DNA of 64,000 bases from Syngnathus acus (lineage: Eukaryota; Chordata; Actinopteri; Syngnathiformes; Syngnathidae): positions 12,339,384-12,403,383 of the forward strand of contig NC_051087.1 in assembly GCF_901709675.1 (NCBI RefSeq). The letters run 5' to 3'. The translations under genes and the position numbers were made by a program. Shown piece by piece: positions 24,377 through 51,313 of this stretch; position 1 is the stretch's first letter, and each line of letters opens with the position of its first letter. The notes under the pieces were generated by a model. That model ran no database searches, was not told where the DNA came from, and worked only from the letters and a program-made list of their open reading frames with translations.

Positions 24377-27300
24377 CTACACTGTAACATACTCCTTGAA
24401 GGTAACTGTGAGGCAGTTTGTAGTAATATCTGTGATGACTATATTCCCAAGAAACGGCTGAAAAGAGGGAAACAAAGTCTCCACTTTTCCCTTTTCCCGC
24501 TCACCAACAGTCACCGAATCAACTGTGTCCGCACTTTTTTGCTCTTCAGCCTGGGGCTGCTTTTCAGTTTGATCTTTCACTTGCGAGTCTGTCTGCGTTC
24601 CATCCTGTGTGTGCAGTTCTGGCTGGCTTCTCGCGGAAGCGGCAACTTGAGGCCTGGGCTTCACAATGCTCAAGTCAATAGGCTCCTCTTGATCATGATC
24701 AGCATAGTCACAGTGCCGCAATGAAAAGGGAGCCCGGAGGCCATTTTGGTCAGTGCTAATGCTTTGGGTGGGTGAGGAGACTGTGTGGTGGGAGCTTAAA
24801 AACCTCTTGTTACTCCCGTGCTCCTCACTGTCAGTGTCAGAAAGGTGTCGCTTTAATCTTTGAAATTCATCTTGGGCTGCTTTTTTGTCAGTGAACACAG
24901 GAACTCCGGTGTCCAGAGGCAACGAGACCGGATTAGGCTGATCGGCTGGAAGCGGACACTGACCCCTGACCTCATCGTGTTTATCCTGTTCCGTCACAGA
25001 AGGCTCAGCTTGGGCGGACTGTTGGTTTTCTTTGGTGCAATCTCCCGTGCATCCCGAGGCGGCTTTGTGTTTCTCTGCAAATCCGTTAACGAGCCCGAGA
25101 TGTTTGACCAGCTTCATCTTCTCGAGGTGCCTCTCCGTGTTGTCCGCTCCTTGCGAAAACGTCTCTGCCGACTGGGATTCATCATTCGTAAGCGTTGCCG
25201 CCTCCATTCCGTTTTCCATGTATTTGCTCATGACAATAACAATCCGTCCGTTCTTATTTTTGTTTTTCACAATTTTCAGTTTGCTGCCGCTTACACCATT
25301 CTGCTGTACTGAGGCGTGGTCTTTCGGCTTCGCCTTCTCCAGTTCTTTGTGGCCGTTGAGGTCTGCCGGGAGCTTTTTCAGCTCCATGGTGATGTCCTTT
25401 ACTTTGGTCAGGACGCCTGAAGTCTTGTCCCGGAACCATTTTTGCTGCAGCACAGGGGGAAGATTGTACCCTTTGACGGGCAGCTCCGGAGCCTTGACCT
25501 CTCTGGGCTTGGCAAAGACAGACTCATGCACCTGCAGGCCCGGCTGGTAGTGATGGTGTTTCTTCAGCTGATAGTAGAACTTGGTGCCATTGGCATGCTG
25601 CTCAGTCTCTCGGTCTCGGCTCATGGGCTCGTACTGATGATGCTTCTTGCTGTTCAGATGGTACCGCTGGCTCTGGGGATGCAGCTTTGGAACGGAACCG
25701 GTGTTGTGACAGCTGTCTTCTTGCAGGGATGACTCATGAAGGCCAGCAAGCATACTGGATCTCCGGGCAAAAGAAGGGACCTGTCAAGTACAAAGTCATT
25801 AATTGTTTGGTGATGGACCTCAAGTCTTGGTGAATTTATAGAAACTAGCTTTCAAAAGCATGCAGACCAAGTAAACAGCTACAGTGGCTCAACCATTGTA
25901 ATTAGGATCTGGAGCGATACCTTCAGGGAAAAGCTCTTGCATATGCATGCATTAGGGTTAGTGGAATTTCATTATTAACTGAGAAATGTTGCCAAATTCC
26001 CCAGTCGGTGAAATAGTAACAAGTTCTTCTTTTCAAAGTTTGCTTCCGAGTGGCCCATGAGTTGTACTGAGAGACTACTCTTGATACATTGTATATGTAA
26101 GGTAACCTCTGCAGGACATAGTAAATCCCTTCTCTCATAGGCAACATCACACATTCACGAGCACCTCTGGTGACATTTGTTTCAAGTGTTTCCTGTGGCA
26201 GTGACCTCAGCTAGCAGGAATGCCTTCGGCATGCTTTTGTGACCTGTCATTGACTTGAGCACGTGTTACCACTGACACCTTTCCTGAGAGGAATAGAAGC
26301 ATTCCTCTGAGTGCTACTCCTGACCTTTAGGGCGGGTAAAGGATACGCAAAATGTGCCATTCACGTTCTTGGAGCGACAGCTACTGTAGTTAGGTCACAA
26401 TTACATTAATTTATTCATAACAAGAACCAACTTTGCATTATGCATTAAAACATGAAACGGACTGGAGTTCAGTGGATTTTTTTTTTCAAATTGAACTTTT
26501 TCAGGAATTATTTGGCCTTATTGTTAATTTCTTAGTTCTAATTCCTTTTGGAAATCACGAGGATGAGGTTCGTGACACGGTAATGAAAATTTCTCTTTGC
26601 CAAAAGAGGCTAAGTGAAGTTACAATATGGGGATCCTATGTTGCAAATTGAATGAAACAGGTTTATCATACAGTATTCACATTGCAAATAATTGTCAGAC
26701 AACAAGTCTCATGTGTGTCTCATTTTAGTCCCCACCCTTTATGGAATATCGAATTCTAGTGTTACGTTGTTAATTCTTCATTCACATGCAGCACCGTATA
26801 CTTTCTTACCTGAACCAGAAGGTGCTTGGGTTTGGGCCCTCTCTTGCGATAGCCCATCAGCTGCTCTTGACGTTCCCTGTGAGAGAAACAGCAGGTTGTG
26901 ATGGAAGCCACCTTGTATTGAGCAAAGTTGCTGTCACACGGCAACGCACTGTATAATAAATGATACGGACGTGAGTCCGACTGGACCTACTGATCTGCAG
27001 TCAAATGAGACCCGCCCTGCCAAATGAACACGCCACTGGTTTGGGGAATATATCTAGGCACTAAAGGGTATAGGCCCTTGTTGACCCAACTCTCTATACT
27101 CTTCTCTCCATAGCAGTAACTCAATACTGCAGACAGAAGTGATGTCAGTCCCCTCCCCCCATCCGCCTCCCTCACATCTAATTACAGTGACGACGCAGTG
27201 TATTTTCATAGTCTGGCATTCGGACAATTTGGCTCCCCGTAGAGACATGCAATTAGTTTCAATAAAATCTCTCCTTTAGCGAGAGAGTGAGAGAGAGTGA

Positions 27301-29143
27301 GAGAAAGAGAGAGGGAGGTAATTGCTAAAACAGACGGAGAGCGATGTCCATGTTAACATGTGACCTGCGCCTGAAAGGTTGCAGTGTGTGAAATAACACA
27401 CAGGCTTAGAGAAAAGCCAGTGACAGGTTAACACAATATCCATCTAAAATGTTCAGTTATTGAGGCCAGAGACTTTTTAAGCAGTTAGCCAGAATTTGAC
27501 CACAGAAACTCTACTAATATAGAGCACAAGGAAGTTGGTCACATCTTGACATTTTTAAAGATCATGTAATTTATGACTCCAATTTAGCGGTAAACAAAAA
27601 GTTCCTTTCTATGTGCATTTTCAACAAGTTAGAAACAGATGACGACAAGATGTTTAGCCTAAAGTCGTCTTCTTCCTCCCAAACTAGTGCTACTATTACT
27701 TCATGAGGATATTGGCCTTTCACCGGCAGAAGTGAGAAAGCTATCTCTCAGACTCGTACGTGCACTTTCAGTGTCTTGTGAGCATGACTCGTCCAGTGTT
27801 CATTAACTATTGTTGAATAGATACCAAAGGTGATACTGATAGTTTGCAAAACGGCCAATTTACTTTGCAAACACGCGAGGAATAAAACACTATGATATGA
27901 ATGTTTGAAGTGTGTGCAAGTTCATTAGAATCACTAACCAGACAACAACATTCCACAGGCGCTAACAAAAGCATTTGTGCTAAATACAATGAAATAAAGT
28001 ACATTAAGTAGTCAATCCATGTTCTGTGGAAATTGTCACAGTTGCATGTGATGACTGGATGGTGGGACACTCAAGCATGAGAACCTGATGCTGACATGCA
28101 AAGAAAGCTCATCTGACAAAAGGGCGTTGATGCTCCACTTGGCTCTGACCTTTCCCCCGATTTGACCCTACGATGACACCGGTTTTAATCCTAATCCGGT
28201 ATTTATGACGGTGTCGAATAACTGACACATGATGCAGACAGTTTATCGTCAACACCGGATTTTCCTGGATGTTTGCCGAGGCGGCAAAGTTTATGCTATA
28301 AACACACGCAAATCTTGCTTAAAACATGTCGATGATTGAAAGAGGTGAAGTATTGTGTTGAAAACCGGAAAAGTCAGGACAAGTGGATTTAAACATGTAT
28401 TCTCATGCTAACGCAAACCGAAGATGTGTTTTGGCACTTGTAAAGCTGGTTTTGTCCGACTGCTAAAAAAAATAAATAATAATACCTGTCTTCAAAAGCA
28501 TCGAGTAGCCTTGGATCCAGAATGTTCTCTTCTGGTTCCCATGTATTGTACCTGTTTGCAGAGGTGGTCATTAGTAGACAAACACAAGACACATCATAAT
28601 TGGCACGAAAAAAACCCAACTGGTTGATTTAAGACTAGTTAGGTGACATTGGTAAACATGCGGAAACATACCGGCTATAATCAACCACCAGTAACTTTGA
28701 AAGGCCTAGTGTACACCGAACGACAAAATGAAGAAGCGGTGTGCATGTCTTTAATTTGAGCTATTGTGCATTGCACACATAGTAAACTTCCAACCATCAA
28801 AGAGTCTAAAGCGTTAATAAAAGCAAACCGCCCATGATCTCAATCGTTACGATGTGACAGTTGCAGAAACCATTGCTGACGTTTATGGGGTCACTTACTT
28901 TGGGGACCATCCACGCCACTTGACCAAATACTCAACCCTTCCCTGTTAAAAGACAAATGAGCAGCATAAGCGGCGACAAGAACACGCGGTTCGGGTCATC
29001 GTAAAACATCACGTGTTGTCAGAAAATGTAAACAGTCCGAGCGAAGAGGAAAGCTTGATTTTCACGCGACTAACCTTCCGGCTACGCTTCTTCTCGATGC
29101 TCTCCACCGCAAAGACATGCTCTCCCGCGGCGGGAAGCTCCAT
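24377..29143 (-). CDS. cbx4: Chromobox protein CBX4 (Polycomb E3 SUMO ligase), 5 exons
   Basis: A PRC1 subunit and SUMO E3 ligase that acts in nuclear Polycomb bodies. Exons in order: 29143-29075, 28942-28899, 28551-28486, 26876-26810, 25780-24377, all with GT-AG junctions and fitting phases; 549 residues (human 560). It begins [20 protein letters not shown], then chromodomain ([20 protein letters not shown]), then [11 protein letters not shown]. Exon 5 carries two family repeats, SKKHHQYEP (about 126-134) and LKKHHHYQP (about 154-162), and a SUMO-interacting core IVIVM (262-266). A CtBP-type PIDLS is at 449-453, and the C-box ends [12 protein letters not shown], diagnostic for CBX4. The second SUMO motif of the mammalian protein (VILL type) was not found before PIDLS. 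CBX8 lies 4.3 kb downstream in the same orientation. Confidence 0.95.
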
Positions 29144-34209
<5,066 letters not shown>

Positions 34210-34535
34210 CAGGGGTGTCAAACTAATTTTTTTCGCGGGCCGCATTGTAGTCATAGCTTCTTTCGGAGGGCCATTATGACTGTCAACCCAAATAAATGTA
34301 TGAGCACCTCATATTATATATAGTAAAATCTACAAAACAAACTGACAAATAACTCATTTTCAAATCAAACGAGTAAAAACTGGTCAAATATTAAAAAAAA
34401 AGATATTATTAAAAGTGAAGACAATTTGCAATTCTAGTAATGACACGAATTTGTTGCACAATTTGTCTTCGCGGGCCACATAAAATGATGTGGCGGGCCG
34501 TATCTGGCCCCCGGGCCTTGTGTTTGACACCTGTG
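34210..34535 (+). mobile_element. hAT-like MITE, copy 2, with 8-bp target duplication
   Basis: 326 bp. It starts CAGGGGTGTCAAACTA and ends GTTTGACACCTGTG, an inverted-repeat pair. The flanks are CTCTAAAG (34202-34209) and TTCTAAAG (34536-34543), matching at 7 of 8 bases. An 8-bp duplication is what hAT transposases make. No transposase is encoded, so it is non-autonomous. Confidence 0.82.
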
Positions 34536-34836
34536 TTCTAAAGCCTAAAGTTAGCTATCACCATTGAGCCACCATTTACATTTTCTACGACTGTTACCTT
34601 AAATGAAATGTCAACTTCAGTACACAGCATAGTTGTCAAAAATGACCAACATCTTCAGCTCTTCAGCTCGTTCGAATCCAGTCTTCAAATCTGCTGGTTC
34701 AAAAAACAACCCAGCATTTTAGCGAGCAGTAAAATCAAAAAAGCCTTTGCCTGTGACAAATGTTCAACAGACCACGTAAAGTTGAGCCGCTAACACCAAA
34801 CCCTGCTGCTTGACCTCCAATTTGTTCATTTATGTA

Positions 34837-35130
34837 CCGTATTTTCCACACTATAAGGCGCACCTTCAATGAATGGTCCATTTTAAAACTTTGTCCATAT
34901 ATAAGGCGCACCTGATTATAAGGCGCACCTTCAATGAATGGCCCATTTTAAAACTTTGTCCATATATAAGATATATACATTTGGCCCGCGGGCCGGATTT
35001 TGGACACGCCTACTGTAGTAGCTCAATATTGGTCCATATACGTATAAGGCGCACCTGATTATAAGGCGCACTGTCGGCTTTTGAGAAAATTGGAGGTTTT
35101 TAGGTGCGCCTTATAGTGCGGAAAATACGG
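34837..35130 (+). mobile_element. TA-flanked MITE with ATAAGGCGCACC repeats, copy 1
   Basis: 294 bp. The ends are CCGTATTTTCCACACTATAA and the complement of CCGTATTTTCCGCACTATAA, with TA on both sides. Inside are repeated 'ataaggcgcacc' units and a captured segment (about 34,980-35,018, 'ggcccgcgggccggatttt') that resembles the end of a different, hAT-type element. It shares its structure with the copy at 59955. Confidence 0.83.
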
Positions 35131-38100
35131 TATGTCAATAACCTATAATATTTGATAATAATAAATAGCTTATACAAAGCATTTAGCAGATGTTTACTCA
35201 CTACTCCTTCAAGCTGTGGAAAAGAAGAAAGGATGTGAGCCAGCCTCGCAATACACGTCAGTAGTGCTTGTGCGTCAGAGGCAAGTTGCAGTGTTGACAA
35301 TGGGAACTTTGACCACAACACCTGGCTGACTCACAAAAAGGCGAGCACATAATGGGGCCTTGGGTTTGTTGACGTGGCTGAGGCACACACACACATACGC
35401 ACGTACGCAAGCACACGTTTTACGTGATGTATTCCAGTGAGTGACTCACTGACTGTCAGCTGTGCCACATGTTTAGAGATTTTGTGTTTGGTTTCTGGCA
35501 TCACTTAATGATGTGGCCAACAACAACAATCAAGCTGTTTTTTAATTCCTAAGAAAGAAGTGCACTTTTTTTGAGGCCACCTCAGAAGGAAGGGTCCAAA
35601 ATACGTGTCAAGTCAAATGTGCTTGACATAAAAAAGATTGTCTGTGTCTTTTTGGCTTTGAAGCAGACGATCATCAGGTTTGAGGTCAAGAAATACTTGG
35701 AAGCAGATAAATATCACATGGGCTAGCAGTACCTAATATAAAAATTGCATCATGCACACACATACACAAACTCAATTGGGGCAAATCTATGAGGGCAAGA
35801 TCTTTTTGTGTCTTCATTCAACAACTGTCAGTTGGCCAATTCACAGAAAAAATGCGAAGGCTTCTGAGAAAGACTACCGGGAAGGAAGAACTGAGGAATT
35901 ACAGGATAAACAAATTCAAAATATATTTGAACTCAATTTCTCTCAGGCTATTTGGCGCAAATATATATTTAAACGTGAGAGTTGGAGTATTTGTACCAAA
36001 GGAATGAATAATAAAAAAAAAATCACACTAAAAAGCTTTTTGGCAGTGGTGTGGATCCAGCCTAAAGGAAAACAAACAGAAAAATACATAATTTCGGGGC
36101 AATTAGACTATAATCACTAAAAGTGAGGCTTTGGACGGTTTACGGAATTAGAATTTTTATTTCTTATTTAACATAACAGTTTTGCTTTTAGCATAATTAA
36201 ACAAAAACTTTGGCGTAATTGTAAGCCTTTGCTCTAAAATTTGACCCAGCAATGTACTGCATTTTGTTATTACTGCAAAATGCAATTCCTCATGGGAGGA
36301 AAAAAACAATTTACAACACTTCCACACTTTACTGTGAATTCCGAGTTACATCATAGGAATGAGGACAAAGAGAGGGAAAATGTTCTTTTTTTCTTCAGTG
36401 TGAAAGAAGACTTTTCCAGCCAGCCATGTCTGGACAACTTCAACTTGACATTTCCAACGTGGATATAACCTGCCATTTAAAAAAAAAAAAAGTATACCTA
36501 ACAATCTCATGCAAAAATGAAATGCATTGCCCTTTGTGGTGGCTGGGTGGATTCTATTTGTAATATCCAACCAGAGAAGTTAGCATGAATTTGCACATGG
36601 TAATAGCCATTTTGATCATTCATATATTTTTACTTGGTTTATAATGACACAGTGTAGAGTGGCTGGTTTTATTTCGTGAAACCAAGCTATAAGTGAAACC
36701 CCAGAAATTGCTCATCCAGGTGAGGAGTAGCGCTCGTGGATAATTCAGCTACAGGTGATTCAGCAATTTCCAAAGTGTAGTGGGCATATGTGTATATCAG
36801 TGCCCAACCTGATATGATAAAGACAACGTGTGGTGTGTTACATTAGCTTCATTTCATTTGGATGACGCAATTTAATTAACCACGTGAGCCACTGCTCTAC
36901 TTTCACTTGTCCAAATGTATGAACCCCATTTTAAGCCTGTGACATTTGCTGCCAAAAGTAGTGAGGATTCAGCCAATCGCCATCAGAATTAAAATCTGCG
37001 CAGGAAAAATCTTAGCCTTACCGTGCAATTGTTGCGCTGTAATTTGGACAGGAGCAGAACATGAGGAAATTAAAATCATTTGTTTTTGTATTTCCTCCTG
37101 TTGCTTCACCTGGCTTCTAGACCTGGTTATCATAATTTGTGTAATTACAATTTCCACACCATGATTACATAAAGAAATCACTTGGCTGGCAAACTGTTGA
37201 AATATTGGAAATAATTGAAATGCCAAGCTATTGATGAAATATGAATTAAGTTTATTTTATTGTTACTTTTCAAATATGTAATCTTTGTTCAGCCCTTATG
37301 ACTGTCTCAATTCATTGGATCAGGTTCAGTGTGAAGAAACATCTGGTTTGTGCTGCTTTCCTCGTACTGTAACGTCAATCTCCAATATCAGCAGGATGCA
37401 GCTTGCACAGTGGAACTCATCCAGATGTAAAAAGTATTCCACACATAGTTGCACATTACTCAAAGCCACACAGGGAGGGTTGGAGGTGGAATCGAACCCG
37501 CACCCTCCTAACTGTGAGGCGGATGTGCTAACCAGTGCTACACCGAGCCGCCATTATTATTATCATTATTATTTATTCATTTATTTATTTATTTATAATT
37601 ATTATTGTTATATTAGTGTTGGCACCCATTCAGTTCACACCAGTAGTCAGGTGCAATGTTCACTCTTTAACCTCAAAACGTGAGAACAAAAAACCTGTTG
37701 CTTGATTGCTCTTTTTAAAAAATGAGGGATTAATATAAAACCAGGACTGTAGTCTTTATCACAAACACAATAGTTAGGAAGCAGGCAGAGGTAGGAAATG
37801 AGCAGTCACACACTCAAACGAACCCTTCACCGCTCCCGTCTTCAGGCAACCGTAAAATGATGGCACACCTGCGAATTTCTTTTTCCACCCCTCCATCATG
37901 CTTTATATTTTAATGACGCAGGCAGCCACACAAGGCTTTGTGGCTTGGTCTGCCAACTAAGGTTTTTATCTCCCTACATAAGAAGACCCATTTACCATGT
38001 GTTTAGACATGTTTTCTCCTGGAAGTCTAATGAAACCTGGCACTCATGAACTGCTGGCACTCATGAACTCTTCACTCAACATGAACTGTTGTTCATAAAC

Positions 38101-38554
38101 CGTTCACAGACTCCAGAATGAGCGTTTTCAAAGAATATTCATGAAGCAGAAATACACTTCGTTCAGGTCACAATGTGAATGAGTTCACAAACTTTAATTC
38201 ATTAAACTTGTTTAGGTACAATTCTGGTAATCACATATACTGGACAGAAATTCAAATTCAGGGTCATTGTTGGGAAAAAATCTGGTCGTTGCATTTTATC
38301 AGTGTTTTCCTCTCTTTGTTTTGTTCAGTGGGACTTGACTAGTAACCCCTCGTAACCCCCTTTGCAACACTAGCAGTTTTTATCTATTCCTCAAAAATGA
38401 ATTTTTGGTCAATCTCAGCACTTTGAAGCTAATCACACAAACGATTCTTTTACTTCGCTATGATGGCCTTTTTCAGGTCTATCGTTGTCCACGTCACTTT
38501 CCTCTTCTGCTTTCCTCCTGCATCTTTCTTGGGACCCTTGTTTTTTCTCTGGTA
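35131..38554. other. Gene-free stretch upstream of CBX4, part 2
   Basis: No supported exon. Open frames here (for example 35752-36120) lack recognisable domains and splice partners. A SINE head in reverse is noted separately at 37467. Confidence 0.35.
37467..37554 (-). repeat. tRNA-derived SINE head, reverse orientation
   Basis: On the minus strand the order is 'ggcggctcgg', 'ctggttagcacatccgcctc' (A-box region) and 'ggttcgattcc' (B box). This is the same head as the SINE at 9644. The body is missing; an ATT-rich tract follows on the plus strand. Confidence 0.65.
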
Positions 38555-38769
38555 CAGTGCAACCTTACAGTGGTCTACAACCCGCCAACCAACAATGCCA
38601 ACCAACGCATAGTAGTGGCAGGTGGAACGAACTCTATTTTGTTTACAAAAGTCACGTGAGTTTGATTTCCGAAGCTTTGTCCGAGAACCGAGACAAAGAT
38701 TTCCCGACATTTTGCGCTGAAAATTGAATATGCTGAGTTCCGAGGCGGTTGACTTCCGGGGTTCCACTG
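38555..38769 (+). mobile_element. Short TA-flanked pogo/Tigger-like MITE
   Basis: 215 bp with ends CAGTGCAAC and the complement of CAGTGGAAC, and TA on both sides (38553-54 and 38770-71). CAGTGGAAC-type ends resemble pogo/Tigger elements. The inverted repeat is short, so this is a moderate call. Confidence 0.5.
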
Positions 38770-38771
38770 TA

Positions 38772-41700
38772 CATTTACAATATTATGCTAAAAATTGTAA
38801 GTGCAGTAACATACTGTAAAACTATTTAACTTTTGCCAATAAAACACTCTAATTTTTACAGTAAAATGTTTGATACTGATATATATTCAATTGTTTTTCC
38901 ACATTTGGTACTGGTTTTATCATAGTTTTTAGGATGAGCTAGCATGTATGGTAGCTGTTTCGCTGTATTCAATCACGGCATGTTTGCGCGTGATGTTTGC
39001 GATACGGCACGTTGTGCTCTACTACGGTCTGACGGTATGAAGTTGTGCTCAGCAGAAGAACTTACTTGAGTTTACTGTGGCCCCTAAACATGCTCAGAGG
39101 CTTCCCAGCGTTCACATTTCATCCATACGATAGAAAGCCCAAGGTCATAAATACAGTGTGCATTTAAGCCTTCGACACTCAGTCAGTCCTCCTGGGCCAA
39201 TGCAATGCAACCCAAAAATAAAAGACTAAATTAGTGTGATAGGATTTCCATTGTCTTATGAAACAGAAAGGTGCCAGCAATATAAAGAAAATACATGTAT
39301 TTTACTGTTTTCCAAAGACACCAGCAATCATAAAAACTATACAACAAACTTGGGTTCAAATCATTATCTCATCAACCCTTATAGTAGTCATAGTTATCAC
39401 TGCGCACAAAGGAAGTCTAACAACCTCTTTCCACGTGACGTTCCGCATAAGGCCCTGTAAATTCTCCCACAATTGTGCTAGGAGCAACTGCCACCCTTCC
39501 CCCCTTGCGTGATTATACTGCTAGGATGAACATTCATGTTAATGTATATTTAATAAATAAACATTTAGGGCGCCATTAAAAAAGTGTGTGGGTGCGTTCG
39601 TGTGTGTGGGTGAGTGAGGACAAAGGTGTAAAGTATGTGTTAGGTTTGAAGTTCCGGGGAAGAAGACAAAGCAATGCAAGACTGCATTAAAAACCAAAAG
39701 CAAGGGTGCCAGGGTAAGTTCAAAATACAAATACCAATAAGGGCCCTATAAAACTAGCAAAGAAACAATGGTGAGTTTTACATGGACAAAAATTCTTTCA
39801 TCTGATCAAAATTCAAATAATTAAAATTATGATCTGGTGCACTCTTGTCATGGACACTATAAACATTGATCCAATTAGGACTTGCGTGTTCATGCATCAC
39901 ACTTTCGATTGGAACAAATCATTTCAACATGCACAGATTGACCAATGGAAGCCGTAGAAACTTCCGTGTCAACACAATATCTTCCGTCCATTGCTACTTT
40001 AAACGTTAGCATTATTTGGTGTATTTTTCCAGTTTGTGCTGTTATGTTGAGTTAACACTTCCTAATGGAGCCGCAATGTATCCTAGTGTTGATTTTTAAG
40101 ACATAAGGCCAGCTGTAAATTCCTCTGCATGCGACAATGAGCCGACGGAGATGGCAGCTTCCGGGTATAACAGACATGACTATTTGTTCTGAAATTTCGC
40201 AATAAGTGTTTTGCTGCTCTCCGATCAGATTATCAACAAACGTAAAACACTTCTCTTGATCAAAATGGCCTTGATTTGGTCAAAATATTCATAATGAGGT
40301 GTGTACATGAAATATTTTTATTCCGATGAGGCGGCATGTGTACATGAAATATTTTTATTCCGATTAGCCTTTTGGAAAGGCCCAGACAAGTCACAAGTGG
40401 CTGAGGGAGCTGATTGGAAGACAAGTGATTGGGCTGATGAGAATAGGTGGACAGGGCAGGGACCACAAGTAATACATAACATGACACCGAACCAAAGTAC
40501 CGGTCGAGACAGTACGTGTTGATGTTGACAAATGAAGTGAAATTCAAGATACTTCTCAGACTGTGTGTAATCATGTGGCGTAAATGTTAAGATTGCCCTG
40601 CAGCCACATGGCGCAGCGCAGGGGTTGTGCCATCCATTTCACATGCTTGACTACAGCAGCAGTACAAGTGGTGGGGAAAGATGGAGAGAGAGGGAGGGGG
40701 TTGGTGGATTTTGGTTGGATATCTGTTTGGAAGATGTGGCGGAAGGGAGGAGGATTACCAGTAAATGCTGATTAGCTGACAGCTTAACTACACGCTGTGT
40801 TTTCCGTCTCATCATGAGCACATGACCCGGGGCTGATTGAGAGGAAATGAAATGCTATTTTTGTGTTTTTTTCTCATTTGTCAAGAGAGGGGAAGAGAGC
40901 AAGAAAGTGCTAGACGGGGATTAATATTCACTTCACATCAAAATGTCCCACAGAATATTAGCGGCTGTTGTCAATTTTGTATACCCAAGGGGGGAAAATA
41001 CAAATAATGTACTTACCTTATATTCCATTATTTTTATGTACACTTTTGTTTTCATTGTAGAGCCCTCTGAATGTCATGTGATTACTACATACGTAAGTCT
41101 CATATTTGTTAATATAAATACTGTCTTGGCTTGACAGTGAGTATGAGTCAGTGCATCCTAAAGGACTGTTTTGATAAGGCTGTCATGCATTTCATCGCCC
41201 CTGTGCGTTTTTACCCCAAGATGAATGTGATTGTGGCTTGGCGGTGAGTGTCGTGCTTGCGGATGAATGGCAGTCGCCGCTCTGTGTTTTCTGGTTCATT
41301 GCCTGAAAATGACTGCGCCAGTGTCACTGTCAACGAGGAAGAAGAGGGAGGATTTTCATCTTTTCCTTCCACACTCTGCTCCAGCATGCCGGTGCTCTGT
41401 CTTTTCTCCACTCCTCAGCCTCAACAAGCCTGCCAGGCCTTCCTTTCCATGTGTCTCAGTTTTCTTTCTCTGAGTAGGGAGCGTTCCCCCCCGTCCATGC
41501 CATTGCTTTCCTGGAGCTTCTGGAATGGGGGATGGGAAAGAGGGGAGGGGGGTGGCGAGGGGAGGAGGAGGCAGGACTGAAGAGATAGTCTGCCAGGCTT
41601 GCGGGGAGGCGGTGGAATTCTGCAGGTTGCCACGGTGAGCTAGTCGATATCATATTGAGTCACTTAGCTGCCAAATGAACGAACCTTTTCTCTGCCCTCC

Positions 41701-41939
41701 GTGCAGAGGGGATTGTGTCTGTCTGCACCTCTCACCCAGGCTACTGTTTCTGTCGCACCACATAGTATATACATCCTGTGTATTATGAAATAAGGTTGGG
41801 CAGCTATTTAAATTTGAAATGACAACCTTTATGGCAAACGTCATTAGCTAGATTAGAGTTTGACGTTGATGAATTTTGTCAGTGGGAGGCATTTCCGTCA
41901 CGCCCACTAGCCACTTTGGCACATTGAGTTTTATATGTA
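38772..41939. other. Gene-free stretch upstream of CBX4, part 3
   Basis: No supported exon. A direct duplication of 36-37 bp is present at about 40,303-40,364 ('gtacatgaaatatttttatt' twice). A purine-rich patch lies at 41,520-41,580. Confidence 0.35.
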
Positions 41940-42122
41940 CAGTGGAATATTTGGGTTTTGGTACGCATATTTGCCAATTCCATGATTTAAATCTATTTTT
42001 TATTTTTTATAAACATTTGTTTTTTTTTAAAGTATTTACCATACATTTGTGGAAAACACACTGAATATTTCTCAGCATATTTGGAAGAGTTCTGTATCCT
42101 TCGTGAATAGAGGGGTCCACTG
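41940..42122 (+). mobile_element. Short TA-flanked pogo/Tigger-like MITE
   Basis: 183 bp with ends CAGTGGAAT and the complement of CAGTGGACC, and TA on both sides (41938-39 and 42123-24). Same end type as the element at 38555, but different internal sequence. Confidence 0.5.
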
Positions 42123-42124
42123 TA

Positions 42125-50541
<8,417 letters not shown>

Positions 50542-51313
50542 CCGTGTTTTTCCATGCATAATGCGCACCCTAAAAATGGCATGTCGATGCTGGAAAAAAG
50601 CCTGTACCCATGTATAATACGCACCCAAATTTTGACTCTTACTTAAGTCCGTAAACGTAAAACTAGTTCAGAAAAAAGACCATCTTTGGGAACAACCGGA
50701 TGTTATTCTGCCGGTCAGTATCGCTGCGCATGCGCTAGCAAACTCGATAGCGAAGAAATGTTTCGGATTTGTGTAGGGTACATTGTGACAGCAAACGAGC
50801 AGGTGATCGAGCAAGCGTCTGATACGAGAGCATTGTGTTCGTATGGAGCGTGTTTGAAGTGAACAGCAGAGAAGAAAGGAACAAGGCAAAGTGTTGTGAA
50901 ATAAAATATTACCTGTAATACACATTTAGGTAGAGAACTGAACTCTCGCTCTTTATATAGCTGACGTGTCTTGCGCATCCGTTCTGCGCATCTGTAATGG
51001 CGGCCTCCGTATGATATCCGGTTTGCGATGGAGATTAAAAACCAAACAATATTTGACAATAACACACCATCAAGGATTGCACCATCGCATCAAACGATGT
51101 GTCGTCAATTATGAATTTTACTGACTAAGTGTGTTGGGCAGGATGGCTGAATGCGATGCGCGATTGACAACAAACAAGAAGAAAGGTGTGATTTCAAGTT
51201 TTATTTCGAGGGAGATTTTCTTCAAAAATTGTTGTACCCATGCATAATGCGCACCCCAGATTTTAGGACAATAAATTAGTTAAATTTTGCGCGTTATGCA
51301 TGGAAAAACACGG
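50542..51313 (-). mobile_element. TA-type MITE (long form, 772 bp)
   Basis: Ends CCGTGTTTTTCCATGCATAA and its complement, with TA on the left flank and TC on the right (probably a mutated TA). It is the longer relative of the element at 14045, in the opposite orientation, with extra internal sequence at about 50,870-51,230. The long frame at 50668-50925 corresponds to the one in the short copy and is not a transposase. Confidence 0.83.

Noticed and set aside
35752-36120. 122-codon plus-strand frame
   Set aside because: No recognisable domain; AT-rich, repeat-bearing surroundings; no supporting splice structure.
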